A stretch of 64,000 nt of DNA from Eremophila alpestris peregrina (taxonomy: Eukaryota > Chordata > Aves > Passeriformes > Alaudidae). Both the position numbers and the translations under genes were made by a program. Positions 36,100-48,200 of this stretch are shown one piece after another; the stretch's first letter is position 1, and every line of letters begins with the position of its first letter. The DNA lies in NCBI GenBank assembly GCA_009792885.1, contig WMCF01000006.1:1-64000 (forward strand), given 5' to 3'. The notes beneath the pieces were generated by a model that worked only from the letters and a program-made list of their open reading frames with translations, ran no database searches and was not told the origin of the DNA.

Positions 36100-37160
36100 A
36101 GTCCTCAATATGGAGGACCTGAACTTGCACAGGGTATCCCAAGAATCACACCATGTGTCTGAAAGCATTGACCAAACACTCAGACAGGCTGGCTGCTATG
36201 ACCACTTCCCTGGGGAGCCTGTCCTAGTGCTCAGCTGCCTTTTTGGTGAAAAACCTTTTCCCAATATCTAACTTATCCCTCCTCTGACTCAGCTTTGTGC
36301 CATTTCTTCAAATCCTGTCACTGGTCTTGAGAGTGAAGAGATCAGTGCCTATTCCCCTCTTTTTCTCCTCATGAGGAAGCTGCAGACTGCAATGAGGTCT
36401 CCCCTCAGTCTCCTCCAGGCTGAACAGACCAAGTGACCTCACCTGTTCCTCATACAGCTTCTCCAGTCCCTTCACCATCCTTGTTGCCCTCCTTCAGACA
36501 TTCTCCAATAGTTTAATGTCTTCCTTATATTGTGGCACCCAGAAGTGCCCCAGCACTGGAGGTGAGGCTGCCCCAGCTCAGAGCAGAGGGGACAATCCCC
36601 TCCCTTGCCCAGCTGGCCCTGCTGTGCCTGATGCACCCAGGACAGGCTTGGCCCTCCTGGCTGCCAGGGCACGGCTGGCCCATGTTCAGTTTGCCCCAGG
36701 TCCCCTTCCACAGCACTTTTCTCCAGCTTCTCACTCCCCAGTCTACACACACATCCAGGGTTGGTCTGTCCCAGGGGCAGAATCCATCACTTTCCCTTGT
36801 CTGACCTTCACACAGTTGGTGATTGCCTGTCTTTCTAATTCGTCGAGGTCTCTCTGCAGGGCCTTTCATCCTTTGAGGCAGTCAACAGCTCCTCCCTATT
36901 AAGTGTCACTGACAAACTTAGCATTCCTTCAAGCCCTGCATTCAGGTTGTTTATGAAGATGTGGAAGAGAACTGGGCTGAGGATGGAATCCCACTAGTGA
37001 CTTGATGCCTGATGTCACCCCATTTACTGTAACTCTTTGTGCCTGACCTGTGAGCCAGCTGCTCACAGGAAATTAGGATCATTCTTTTTTCATACCCTTG
37101 CCCCTCAGATGCATTTCCTTCTGTGTAGACCAATATAAGACAGTCCATGAAAAGCTTCTA
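36100..37160 (-). mobile_element. CR1 LINE, C-terminal RT half and 3' UTR
   Basis: The longest modern-type CR1 copy here. On the minus strand it runs from a VTSGIP.S..FSS-like RT segment (about 37010-36950; CR1: VTSGVPQGSVLGPVLF), through decayed sequence, to SREGIVPLC-like coding (CR1: REVIVPLYSAL), and on into the 3' UTR. Plus-strand landmarks include CAATGAGGTCTCCCCTCAG, CTCCTCCAGGCTGAACAGAC, ATAGTTTAATGTCTTCCTTA and AGGTGAGGCTGCCCCAGCTC. It ends near AATCACACCATGTGTCTG. Frameshifts and stops break the coding region, and the catalytic motif is not intact. Overlapping plus-strand ORFs of 90 and 128 codons at 36516-36902 are antisense artefacts. Confidence 0.9.
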
Positions 37161-37519
37161 GCAACAGAAATAATTAATAATTTCTCCTTTCCTAGTATAT
37201 AATTTCCTCTTATTTACTATTCCTCCCTGTTCCCTAGTGCACATCACTGCAGGACAGAAATATATAGGCAATCAGAAAGATTGTGTTCTTCCTCTATTTA
37301 AATTCTTTAGGCATACTTATATTCTCTTTCATTCAGTTTCTTGGTCTCTCCTGATGGAAAATTTGGACTTATTGAGAGGAAAACCAGGAAAAACTCAATG
37401 CTATTTCATTGCATTAGTGTCATCCAAAAATAATTTCATCTTGAACAATTAGTCTGTGCCCCTCCCTGGAATACTTCTGGAAGGTTTTCTCCTTTAGTAG
37501 TAGTGCCCTGAAAAGCAGG
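37161..37519. other. Spacer between two CR1 copies
   Basis: AT-rich sequence without recognised features, separating the 5' ends of two CR1 fragments that point away from each other. Confidence 0.5.
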
Positions 37520-37880
37520 CTGAGAGAGATGGGGTTGTTCAGCCTGGAGAAGTCTCCAGGGTGACCTTCTTGTGGCCTTTCAAAACGTAAAGGGGACTTA
37601 AAATAAACATGGAGAGAGACTTTTAAACAGGGCCTATAGGGACAGGACAAAGGGCTGGTTTTAAAGAAGGTAGGTTTATATTGGAGATGAGGAAGAAATT
37701 TCCTATGATGACAGGGGTGAGACAGGCTGCTGAGAGAAGTTGTGGATGCACTGCAAACATTAAAAGTCAGATTGGGTAGGGCTTTGAGCAACCTGAACTA
37801 GTTGAAGTGTCTCTTCCTATGGCAAGGGGGTTGGACTAACTGATCTGCGATAGTCCCCTCCAATCCAAACTATTCTATTA
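37520..37880 (+). mobile_element. CR1 LINE 3' fragment
   Basis: It starts near AAAAGCAGGCTGAGAGAGAT and GGGGTTGTTCAGCCTGGAGA (the LGLFSLE coding end of ORF2). It proceeds through GGACAGGACAAAGGGCTGG, GAAGTTGTGGATGCACTGC and GGGGGTTGGACTAACTGATC to CCAATCCAAACTATTCTATT. The terminal repeat is decayed to a single unit. Confidence 0.92.
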
Positions 37881-39569
37881 GTGTTAAGACATGAAATCTA
37901 GGACTCCATCACATATTTTATGGATGGACCTGTGTAAGGCAGAGTACAGCGTATCAGTGCAAACTTTGGCTGTCTTTGAGCACATCTCATCTGGAGACCT
38001 ATTTCTAAATTTTAGTACAAAAATTATGCCTAATGCTGTTTAGCTTCCCCTCAGAAGATGTAAATGTCACTACTGCCGTGGCCAGCATATATTTAGTCTT
38101 GAAAGTGCTAAACAACATTTTGGAGAAAGTCTGTGCTTTCTCAGATTCTCAAACTAGTTCTTCTCATCTCACTTGTGAGGGTTTGAACTGGCAGAAGTGG
38201 AGGTCTTGAGGACACATGCTGAACTAAATTTCACACAAAGTAAAAAAAAAAGTCCCAGAATATTTAAGGGAAAGATTAGAGCTGTACCTAACACAAAGAT
38301 CTGGAAAACTGTTCATACTGTAATAACTTCTTCAGTAAAAAAATAAAACTCTGGCTCTTCTATTTGTATTTGGCCTTTGTTACCACTATGGATATTCCAA
38401 GTCCTGCCCAGAATTTACCTGCCTATCTCAGACAACATGAAGCAGCTTCACTAAAGTATCTGGCTGAGTACTCCATTCAGGAATAGCTCTAATTTACATA
38501 GGTAGGACACTGTTACAATTCTTTCACATGGAAGAATAAACTGAAGCTCAAAGTGTTTTACACGTGTTGGATGAGTACAATAATCTAAGAATCTTTGAAT
38601 AAAGTATGCCGAGTAGTTTTTTTAGCCATGTTTTTTGATATAAATTTGAGTGAAGCACTTCATTTGATGAAATTTTTCAAGATTATATGTCTCTTTCTTC
38701 TCAGTGAAGCTTTCCTAAATCCTTGGGGAAGAAGAGTATAGTTTAAAGCAAACTCATCTATTTAGGGAAGAAAATCACATTCTTGCTTTCCAAAGGCAAA
38801 TTGCTGATTATATATGGCCTTTTCCAACCCTCTTCTTTTCCACCAGTCACTACATCTGAGTATTGTTCTTCAGTGGTCATCAACAATCTTGTCAACTACA
38901 AATCATAACTAATGGAGTCATAGACTGAACAGGGACATGGGTTCACAACCCTTTACAATTTTCCAGTCACTTCTTCCCTCTGCCCACAGATGGCAACAGT
39001 CTGTTTTTATCTCTGGTATAAAAATTATATCCATCTCAATTGATCACAGTTGCAATTTAGTTTGAGACTTGCTGTGTTTCTCCTAGTGAAAAGCTTGTTT
39101 GTCTGAAAGCTTGTTTTCCTTTAAATACACATATATAGATATATATGTATACACACAAAATATAGACAAATACAAATATTCCTCATTCCCACAAACTTTT
39201 TACTAAGTATTTTTCTGTCTTTTTGCTACACAAATGAAACAAAGGCTTTATTACTCTGCTCAGTGATCATTTCAGACCATGGTTGTCAGTATGATTCATT
39301 TTCAAACTGACCCTCCATCAGGCTGTAATTTTGTTTCCTTTGAAGTGCTGGTTTCTGCACAAAATGGACACTGCTTGGTGTAGACAGGAATGCTCGTGCT
39401 CTGAATACTCTGTGGATTCAGCATGAGGATGATACACTAATTTATACATTGATATAGTTTTGCTTTCTATTTTATCACAAATAATTTTCTTGTAAGTTCC
39501 AGGATGTGATCTGTTCATTTTGGTTTGGTGTTCTTTTTGTTTCTGTTGGTTGGTTGTTCTGTCAGTTAC
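37881..39569. other. Unassigned AT-rich sequence
   Basis: No gene or named repeat. A short TA/CA-rich microsatellite-like stretch lies at about 39127-39156. Confidence 0.45.
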
Positions 39570-40020
39570 TGAGTACATTTTTCCACTGATTTATCTGTCA
39601 CAACCTGAAGTCTTACTTTTATAGCATTAATGGTCACATCAGACTCCATGATTTTATACAGGAAACTCAGTGTCTTTCTCCTCACATGCATCATTTCACA
39701 TTAATCTACACCAAATTTCATCTTTCATTTTACTGCCCAGTCACTCAATCTCATAAGCTCCCTATGTATTTCTTCATAGTGATCTCCTGTATTTTTTATT
39801 TTGTATAGATTCATGTCATCAGCAGACTTCGTGACCCCAGAGCTCACTCTCTTCAGCTCATTTATGAATAAGTTTTCTGGAGAACAAATGTATGCTGTAC
39901 AGAGAAGTGCTCTCAGTGGAAGGTATTTAGAACCTTCAACACTTTGGTACAAAAGCATCCACCTGTAAATTTTGTAGAAGTGACTGACAAATGCCAGTGG
40001 TTGAGAGGATTGCACAAATT
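39570..40020 (-). mobile_element. Ancient CR1/L3-like LINE reverse-transcriptase relic
   Basis: The minus-strand frame keeps the order of the LINE RT palm and thumb: LFINELKRVSSGVTKSADD (family: FINDLE.GV.S.VTKFADD), then MNLYKI, EEIHRELMRLSDWAVK (family: RDL.RLSDWA.KW), and, past a stop, KMKFGVD.CEMMHVRRK (family: KFN.DKCKVMHVGRK) and YKIMESDVT. The catalytic FADD is changed to SADD, although the two aspartates remain. Stops interrupt the frame at about 39733 and again near 39700. The element is truncated on both sides and much older than the CR1 copies with recognisable 3' tails. Confidence 0.8.
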
Positions 40021-43000
40021 GTCATTTGGATGTTCCCTATGGAGATGGGTGCACTAGGCTGCAGTGATACAGGCAACAGAAAGGTTTTCCACTCAGACAC
40101 ATCAGAGGAGGTAAGGAAATAGTAATTCCCAGATAACATGGGAAAGATTGTGCAGTATGATGACTACATACAGCTTTTTTAAGTGCTGGAGTTATAATTT
40201 GTTAGAGTGAGGAAGATACGCTGACCACTATTCAAAAGACCAGAACCATATACATTGCCATATCATTTCAGATATTTGTTTGAAAGTAGACTTCTCCATT
40301 TTTTTGAACTGTTTTCACTGAGAATTATTTTGGGTTTGGTGTTTTTATTCTGGTATCCCATTGCTTTCAATCAAATAATACAAGTTCGGAAGCACGGAGC
40401 ATATATCACATTAAAATAGAGTAACTATTGGATAAATTATTGGATGTATTATTATAAAAAAGCATCTTCTTTATCATCAGCGAGATGAAATGTCTTTGGA
40501 AGAACATCAATAATGAACTGCATGTACAATCCCAAAACAAAGCTGCAGCATCTAACTGGGCAAATATAAACTTTGTCTCTCTAAGCAGTAACTAAGAAGG
40601 TGGTGATTTTCCTTCTCTGTCTGATTATGAATTAATTTAATTTAAAAACATATGCTGAAAAGTGAAAGGTATCAGAGATCACTAGAACTTTAAGCAATCC
40701 TGCATTATAGTAAAAGAAGAAACTCAGTATTTATGGAAAAAAATCTGAAAATTAAAATAAGCAGAACCTGAGGGGGCAAAAAAAAAGAGAGAAACTCAGT
40801 GACTGGAAGCTCAAAGATGACAAAATCCAGTCAAAACTAATATTGATGCTTGAAGTAATAGACTGCTGGTTCAAATGGACTGTATTACTTCATATATTCC
40901 AGTTCTGAGTTGGTATTCTTATGCAATGGTGATCTCACTGAAACAAGTTTACATTCCTGTTATGCAAGCTGGTTTGTAGTTGATATTGCCTTTGTCATGC
41001 TTAGGGCTTTAAAATAGACAAAAATGTAGACTCAGCTTCAGACATAGGAGTAACTGTGTTTGAACTAATGTTTATGGAGAAGAGCTCAGGGAAAAAATGA
41101 TTTTTATAAAAATTTTTTATATTTATAAAATTATACAGGATACACATGTGGCCAAACTGCAAAGTTATCTTATCACAAATTGCATGAAGCTCTCTATCCA
41201 TTTCAATCACGTATTTGGTAATTGTTTCCATATTAGAATGATCCTTCATACCAGAATTTTAATATCTAAACATAATTTTATGCAAAGTGTTAACTCTCTG
41301 GTACACTCCAAGTCATAAATATCTTGGGTATTACAAAGTGATCATTAGTGGAGTTTTATTCTGCTCTCCACTCAGGATCCAGTATTTTCATCTTCTGAGC
41401 CGAAGGCAAGATACAGTTGTTGGTCTTAGTGTGATGACTTATCTAAACAATAACTGAGAACTTCATATCTCATTATTCCTTAATTTTTCACTGCTTCATA
41501 GACCTAAATAATCCTTTTCCTGATGAGTCAGTTTGTACCCAACAGTCCCAGAACTAACACTGTAATATCTTTCCCAGACAATCTCATTTGAAAGACTTGT
41601 TCCACCAAACTACTTAATCATTGCAGCTTTAAATGCTGTGGTAAAGTTTCATAATTTCATAATTTGTCCATTTACTCTTGTGTTATATGATGTACTTCTG
41701 TGGAAACTTTAATCCTAATGGATTTTGGTATTTATTTTACTATAATGGAAGTATGCACAATTTTGTCCTTGTCTTTAGAACTCCACTGAAAAGTGCCATT
41801 TGGGAATTAATTGATTTGGTTTAATCACAGACTTGGATTGCTAAATATTATGTATCCAGCAAAAACAATTTTGCTCCTTGCTATTTTATGCTGGTCATGA
41901 ATAATTAATAATTTGTCACTAAATAAATATTTGTGGCAGCAAAGGTAATGTTTTTTCACACAAAGACAACTGACCACATTTTTCATTGCTCTTATTAGTA
42001 CATGCAGCAGCTTTTCAGTTCTTACTTTAGCAAGTGAGTTTTAATGTATGTAATAGCTACTGTCCTAGGTCATCACGATGGCTTTTTTTTTTTTTTTTTT
42101 TGATCCCACAAAATAATCCTGCACATGATTAAAGCTGTGTGCTTAATGCTTCAGGGCATCCAAGGGCTTTCTCTGTCACACTTACCCCTGCAACTACTTT
42201 TCAGTGACTCCATTTTACTTGCAGGCCTAGGCATTGCCAAACCACAGCCTTTTTTCCTATGTGCATTATTGGCTTTCCAGTGCTAGAACCAGTCTAGGTA
42301 AATTACCACAGCTCTATGTATTTCAGTAGAAAAATTCTTTTTATTGCCTAATCCATTCTTTCTTACTGTTAAAGCTTAGTAAGGTCATCTAGTGAAGAAA
42401 ATTCCATATAGGAATTGATTCTCCAGCACAGTTATCAAAAACCAGGGAAATAAAACCCCAGCCACATAAAAGAACACTGGTAGATTCCAGCTGTTCAGAA
42501 AATCATTTGTTATAGTTTGATTATATGTTATTCCCAGGTGACATTTATGAGCCTCATGTTATTTTTTAATGTCTGTAATAATCCAACAGAAAGTGCACTT
42601 GAACAAATTTCACACTGCATTTTAGATGATGTTGCTTTCCTGGGAAAATGGTACCATTCCTCATGATTTAGAATTTTTCTGATGTCTGACTTTTCCATTT
42701 TCTAGTTCTGAACTGATACCTGTGAACTTTGTGCCTTTTTTTCCCCCCACACATTTTCTCTGCTTATTTTCTGCACTGGCTCACAAAACTAATGGCACAA
42801 AGATCTCAACACTGTTACTTATGCTTTGGGAAAGGCTGCCAACTGTCATAGGCAGTGATCAAATTCAAATATTGTTTCAAGTAGTCTTTCTTTGCACCCT
42901 CTCTGTAGAAGCCAGGATACCTAAGATATAATTCAGTAATGGGTGGTGTTGTGGTCACAGAAAGGCCTTTTTCCTTCCTCTTTGGATGTGAATCTCCTTG

Positions 43001-44044
43001 AAATGTGTGTCCATTTTCTGGTGAATCCTAAATAGACATTCTTAAGAACAGCTAAACTCATGCCTTGCTCCTCTAAGTAAACGTAATTTTGGTTTGAAGT
43101 ATAAGAAAGTCAATGCTTCCTATGAAACAAATAAATCACACTAATTAAAAGAAGCAGTTCAGAGGACAAAAGGAAATTTTTCTATTTATCTATTGGTTTT
43201 TCAAGACTGTTTACCCAAAGTACCCCAAAAAAAGTGTCTTTTAAATTCTGAGATCCTCTAACCATAATTGCCAACAACTTATGCCACTAATAATAAAAAT
43301 GAAATACAAAATATATAATAAAATATTATTTAATGAGAATAAATTGATGTCTAAAAAAGAAAACATTCAGCCTTAGTGAGCAACAATGATCAGACTGAAA
43401 CTCCTATGTGATTTGCCAGGAAGTAATTTACATGGATATTTTAACAACTTAGAATTGTTAGAGGGTTTTTGTTTTTTATTATGAGAGAAAATTTGATGAA
43501 AGAAAGTAATTTGGGATTTAAAACTGCTTAAAAATGGCTGATTAGTTTTGCCCAAAATCTGTGACCTTTGTGGCTTTTTTCCACCCAGACATTTTCAAGT
43601 CAATGGGTGTTGTTTTCTAGAGGTATTTGGTGCCCTTTGAAATGCCTTCTGTATCCTGTTGGGCCTTCAGATGCCACTGGAGAAGGGAACAGATTTCTAT
43701 AAGCCTTGAGTGGTACCAGTAAGCTGCAATGAATTCTGTAGAACATTTCTAATCTTACATACATTTTAGATAACTGAATCATACTATGTGTGCTCCAAAG
43801 AATTAAAAAGAATTGGTGTGACATCCAGAACAGCTTCTGCACCATTCCCATTCTGTGCTGGCAAGCTGTTAAGAGCACGAGGTCAGCTGAGCACTAAGGA
43901 GAGCCTCAGACCACTTACAAACTTCTCCAGCCTCTGCATCTCTGTGTGCTTGCAGGCATGTAAAAGAGGGCTACAATGATTATTCTGTCCGTGGGGCAAG
44001 TTGCAGATTTGAGAGCTATAGAATTGAACAAAGTACTCCATAAC
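40021..44044. other. Unassigned block of about 4 kb
   Basis: T19 run at 42083-42101. An AT-rich palindromic stretch (TTTATAAAAATTTTTTATAT) starts at about 41102. The minus-strand ORF of 92 codons at 43600-43878 looks repeat-derived to me, but I cannot name a family. No exon recognised. Confidence 0.4.
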
Positions 44045-44460
44045 ACAGAGTCACAGAGTGATTTGGGTTGGAAAGAACCTCAATGAACACTTAGTCCAAT
44101 ATACCTGCCAAAATCAGGGACAGGTTTCATTGGATCATGCTGCTCAAAGCTTCATACAACCTGACTTCTAACATTTCCAGGGGTGAGGCATCCACAAAGT
44201 CTCTCAGCAAACTATTCCAGTGTCTCTGGAACACTCTCATGGTAAAAGAAAAAAAAAATTAAAAAATCTTCCTTACATCCATTCTGTATGACCCTTCTTT
44301 TATTTTAAAACCATTGCCTCTTTTCCTGTCACTACAGACCCTGTTGAAAAGTCTCCATTTTTCTTATAAGACCCCTATACATATCAAAGGGCCACAATAA
44401 AATTCCCCCTGAAGCCTTCTCTAGGCTGAATAATCCCTGGACACATTACTTCAGGTGGTG
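44045..44460 (-). mobile_element. CR1 LINE 3' fragment
   Basis: In the plus-strand view it opens with CACAGAGTCACAGAGTGATT and GGGTTGGAAAGAACCTCAAT (antisense CR1 tail). It continues with CATTTCCAGGGGTGAGGCAT, ATTCCAGTGTCTCTGG and CCTTCTCTAGGCTGAATAAT (antisense of the FSLEK coding end). A short A-rich insertion (about 44250-44265) sits where CR1 has GAATTTCTTCC. Confidence 0.88.
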
Positions 44461-47400
44461 TCTCATGAGAAGAGAGATGATCATTAAAATTGTGTACATA
44501 TTCTGTTCATCCCCTCCTACAGTAGCATCAATGAAGGAGTTCTGTTAAACACTTCCAACTACTTAACAAACTTCTTTTTTTTGCCCTGCACTTGATAACT
44601 TCTCTTTTACTAAGAAATCTTGTTCTTTCGCTTGTAAAGGATGATAATTCAGAATGTTTCAAGTAATTAAACCCCCAGCCCCTTTGTTTTCTAAGTCTTA
44701 TCTTTTTATTTTAGAGGGTATAGTAGATCTTTTTAAATACAGTTAAATCAGTGAATTAAATATTCTCAAGCCTTGTTGTGGGAACACAGAGATCATTTGT
44801 TGTAATGCTGTGCTGATTCTGTAGATCTAAGTGAATTTAGAGGCTCTCCTACTGAGCTTATGGACTGTGGGAATTCCTGCTCTCTGGAAAGAGTTTCTTA
44901 CTGAGTCAGGAGCCAAACATTTCAGCCTCCATCAAAGACTGTCATGTGTCTGGTCTTGCCCAGGACAAGAACACAAAGCATCTGCTGAACCTTACTATTA
45001 GAGGGATGGGATTAGTACCTGCATTTCTGCACTGGAATGTTTAAATTTCATGCAGCCCTGGGAAGGTGTCCAAGACTTCCATAATTTGATCGTTAATATT
45101 TCCATATATCAGTTCCACCTGAAAAATACTCAAGTTCTTCACTTAGAACCCCCATGTTCCAAAGCTGTACATGAGGTACAATACTGACCTGAGGAAATTC
45201 ATAAAAACAGGTAACAGGGATGGATTTTTGCCTCTCACAGCAGTGAGGCAGCCCAAAAACTGGGATCTTGACAGTGGTATCAATCAACCAGAAAAAAAAA
45301 TGGAAGTTATCACTTTTTACCACATAGCAAATTTTGTAAAAAATCTATAGGAAGACTAAAATGAAAAATAGTAGAGAGTTACACTTGGCAGATCTAAAAG
45401 AGCACCTGGTATATTTTCAGAGGAATTTGGAATTGGCTTAGCTCTTGGAAAATAGTCAATTTCTAGTCTCTACACCGTTTTTTTGGGTTTTTTTTTTTAA
45501 TAGCACTTAAAACACATTCTCAGTACCTTCACATTCCTTAAGATAATTATGTTTCACATAACATATATCTGAAAAATAAAAAAAAATATTTATTTATAGA
45601 TATTTTAAACTTTTCCTTAGTAGCAACTGTGTAATGTTTTTTTATTATTATTTATTTCCCCCCAGTTGTTTTCTGGGTGGTTTTTTTGGGATTTTTGGGT
45701 TGTTTTTTTTTGTGGGGTAAGGGAGTTTGTTGGTCTACACCCTTGGTGTTACCATATGCTGAGAAGCTGGGGCACAGAGAAAAACTATTAAAAGCTTTCA
45801 GTAAGCTTTCCCTCTCTACTACTTCTGTGGCTCATCAGCATTCCACAAAATAATTAACTGAGTGCTTATACTTAGGCTTGTAAAGTGGTTCAATTTGAAG
45901 ATGGATACTGCAAAGTTTAAAATAAGGCTCAAGACATTTTTCAGACTCAGGGCCTCATTATTTTCCTTATATCTGAGGCATGCTGTATCAAAGGGCCACA
46001 GAAAATCATCCAGCAGTAATGTAATCACAGCTGCCTGAGAAGACAGGCATGGAAAAGTCTGTAAATAATGGCAAAGGTTTTCTTTAGTTGGAATAGTACA
46101 GCTGGAAAAAACCTTTATAGAGAGTGTTTTACAATTTTATGGCTTGCCAGTGCTGCAGGATTTCTGCCTCCCTAGAGTGGATATGTAGTGAGAGCACTAA
46201 GGTGACTTAGATATCACTTACTGGAATGCAAGCTACTAAAACTGAGTAATATGTGTGAACTTCTACTACAAACTATGTATGGCTTTTCTTTGACTACACA
46301 GAAAGTTCAAATAAAAGTGCTCTATATGTGAAATTGTCTTATGCATAGTGTATAATTTATACAGTTCAGAATGCCAATCAGCATTCAATAATTATAAGGG
46401 ATGTTACAATTTAGCTAATTAGTAGTATCTCTTATAGAGTGAAAAAATAGAATTTTTTATCTTTCCTATTTTATTTTGTATAGAATAAAGCAAATTTTGC
46501 CATGTCTAACCTTTGCCAGTTTCTTCCTGCTGTCATCCATAAAGCAAAGAAAGCTGCATGGAACAGCTCCATATTCTCTGGCAATAAGGATTAACAAATC
46601 CTTGCACAAAAGACTGAAAAATACCTCCAATAACTAAAAAGTCACAATAAACTTCGGCAGCAAGATGAACTTTGGAAAAATCCCATTTACTTATGCCTTA
46701 GGAACTCGTACTGAAACTCACATCCATATTTCATTTGCTGTGATTTCTAGGAAACTGTCTATGTATTGAATCTCAAGTGCAAGAGAATACTACAGAGAAA
46801 TATACTAGAGATTATTGAGTACAAGAAATTTTATTAAAGTGCATATTTTTGGGGCTTTATATGATACACAGATGACTCCATAAAGAAATGTTGAATGCAG
46901 AGGACTCAAATTTAAGTCTGATAGGTACCTGACAGAGTTCTTCCACTGATGTGCCTCATCATCAATTTAGCACCTTTGAACTTGCATGTACTGGTCTTTA
47001 AAATAGCTGCCCAAAGTCTACCAAACTCACAGGGCCCTGAGATTTTAATAAATAATATTTGCAAAGTAGATTCCTGTCTTAGTATTGGAAGTGTTTGATA
47101 GATTAATGTGACTTGATTAGGAAAGATACAGGACGACACAAGGTTAGGAATTAGGTGCCCAAATATTTTATAGAATCAGTCCCCTGCACTATATGCACTA
47201 TGTGTGTATTCAAATGTAGATGTTTATATAGTGACTAAGACTGGGACAGTGATTGTTATAACAAGTGTGACAATGTAATTTCCCAGAAAAATCAGTCATG
47301 CTAAACTGCACCAAAGGAGAGTGTAAGGAAACTCTACTTCATGAACAGCAATTCATTTTTATTTTCTTACATTGTTCTACTTTAAATTATAAAAATGAAT

Positions 47401-47854
47401 CTGATACTAAATCTGAGCTACTTCTAATTAGGAATATTTTTTGAAAGACCAGTTCCAACCTCTAACTTTTTATCCCATTTCACAGCAGGAACTACTTTTA
47501 TATAATAATTCAGGCTAACAGATTTTTGCAGTCCTTTTTCACAATATTTTGGACACTTCTCCTATCTTCATAGAATTTTGCTTCAGTTTTGCACACTAAT
47601 AACACATTAATTGATTAATGAACTGAATCAACCATTTTTGACTCAAAAGAGAGCCAAATTCCTCACTCTTTTAAATCTTTAATAGGAAGCAAAGTCCAGA
47701 GCAAATTTCTTGATGGAAAATACTGTGTAAGTATACAATATATAATACAAGCTTGCAATGGAAGTATCTTTTTATGCTGGCTTGAGATGATATTATACAT
47801 TAAATTTCATGGTGGGTCGCACTGCTTTTCTGTGACACAGCAGTCAAGAAACAC
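44461..47854. other. Unassigned block with T- and G-rich patches
   Basis: T-rich runs at 45477-45500 and a T/G-rich patch at 45661-45725. A faint CR1-like match on the minus strand near 45100-45200 is not firm. No gene recognised. Confidence 0.4.
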
Positions 47855-48200
47855 AAAATCATGGATTCATTTAGGCTGGAAAAGACCTCTAAGATCATCC
47901 AGTCCAATTGTTAACCAAGCACTGCTAAATTCCCACTAAACCACATCCCCAGCACCACATCTAACCTGGCCTTGAACACTTCCAGGCATGGGACATCCAC
48001 AACTTCTCTAGGCAACTTGTTCCAGTGCCTCACCACCTTCACAGTAAATGATTTCTTCTAATATCTAATCTTACCTTGACCTCTTTCAATTTAAAGCTAT
48101 TCCCCTATGGGCTGTCATTATATGTCTTTTTAAAAATCCCTCTCCAGCGTCCATCTAGGTTGTTTTCAGGTACTTCAAGGCTGCTGTCTGCTTACTCACA
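47855..48200 (-). mobile_element. CR1 LINE 3' fragment
   Basis: The plus-strand view runs AATCATGGATTCATTTAGGC, AAGACCTCTAAGATCATCCA, TGGCCTTGAACACTTCCAGG, TTCCAGTGCCTCACCACC and TATTCCCCTATGGGC. All are antisense CR1 3' UTR landmarks, ending at a TCTCCAGCGTCCATCTAGG-like coding end. 5'-truncated. Confidence 0.92.

Noticed and set aside
36516..36902. 128-codon plus-strand ORF
   Set aside because: It is antisense to a CR1 copy whose coding strand is minus.
43600..43878. 92-codon minus-strand ORF that seemed repeat-derived
   Set aside because: I could not name a family or find ends, so no mobile-element call is made.
45095..45200. Possible CR1-like coding fragment on the minus strand (PQVSIVPHVQLWN)
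   Set aside because: It recalls RPHLEYCVQLW, but the flanks do not continue the CR1 order, so it is below what I would call.
47686..47726. 41-base segment between TTTAATAG and GTAAGT that looks like a micro-exon
   Set aside because: The length is not divisible by three, the pyrimidine tract is interrupted, and such pairs of sites occur by chance in a 64 kb window.
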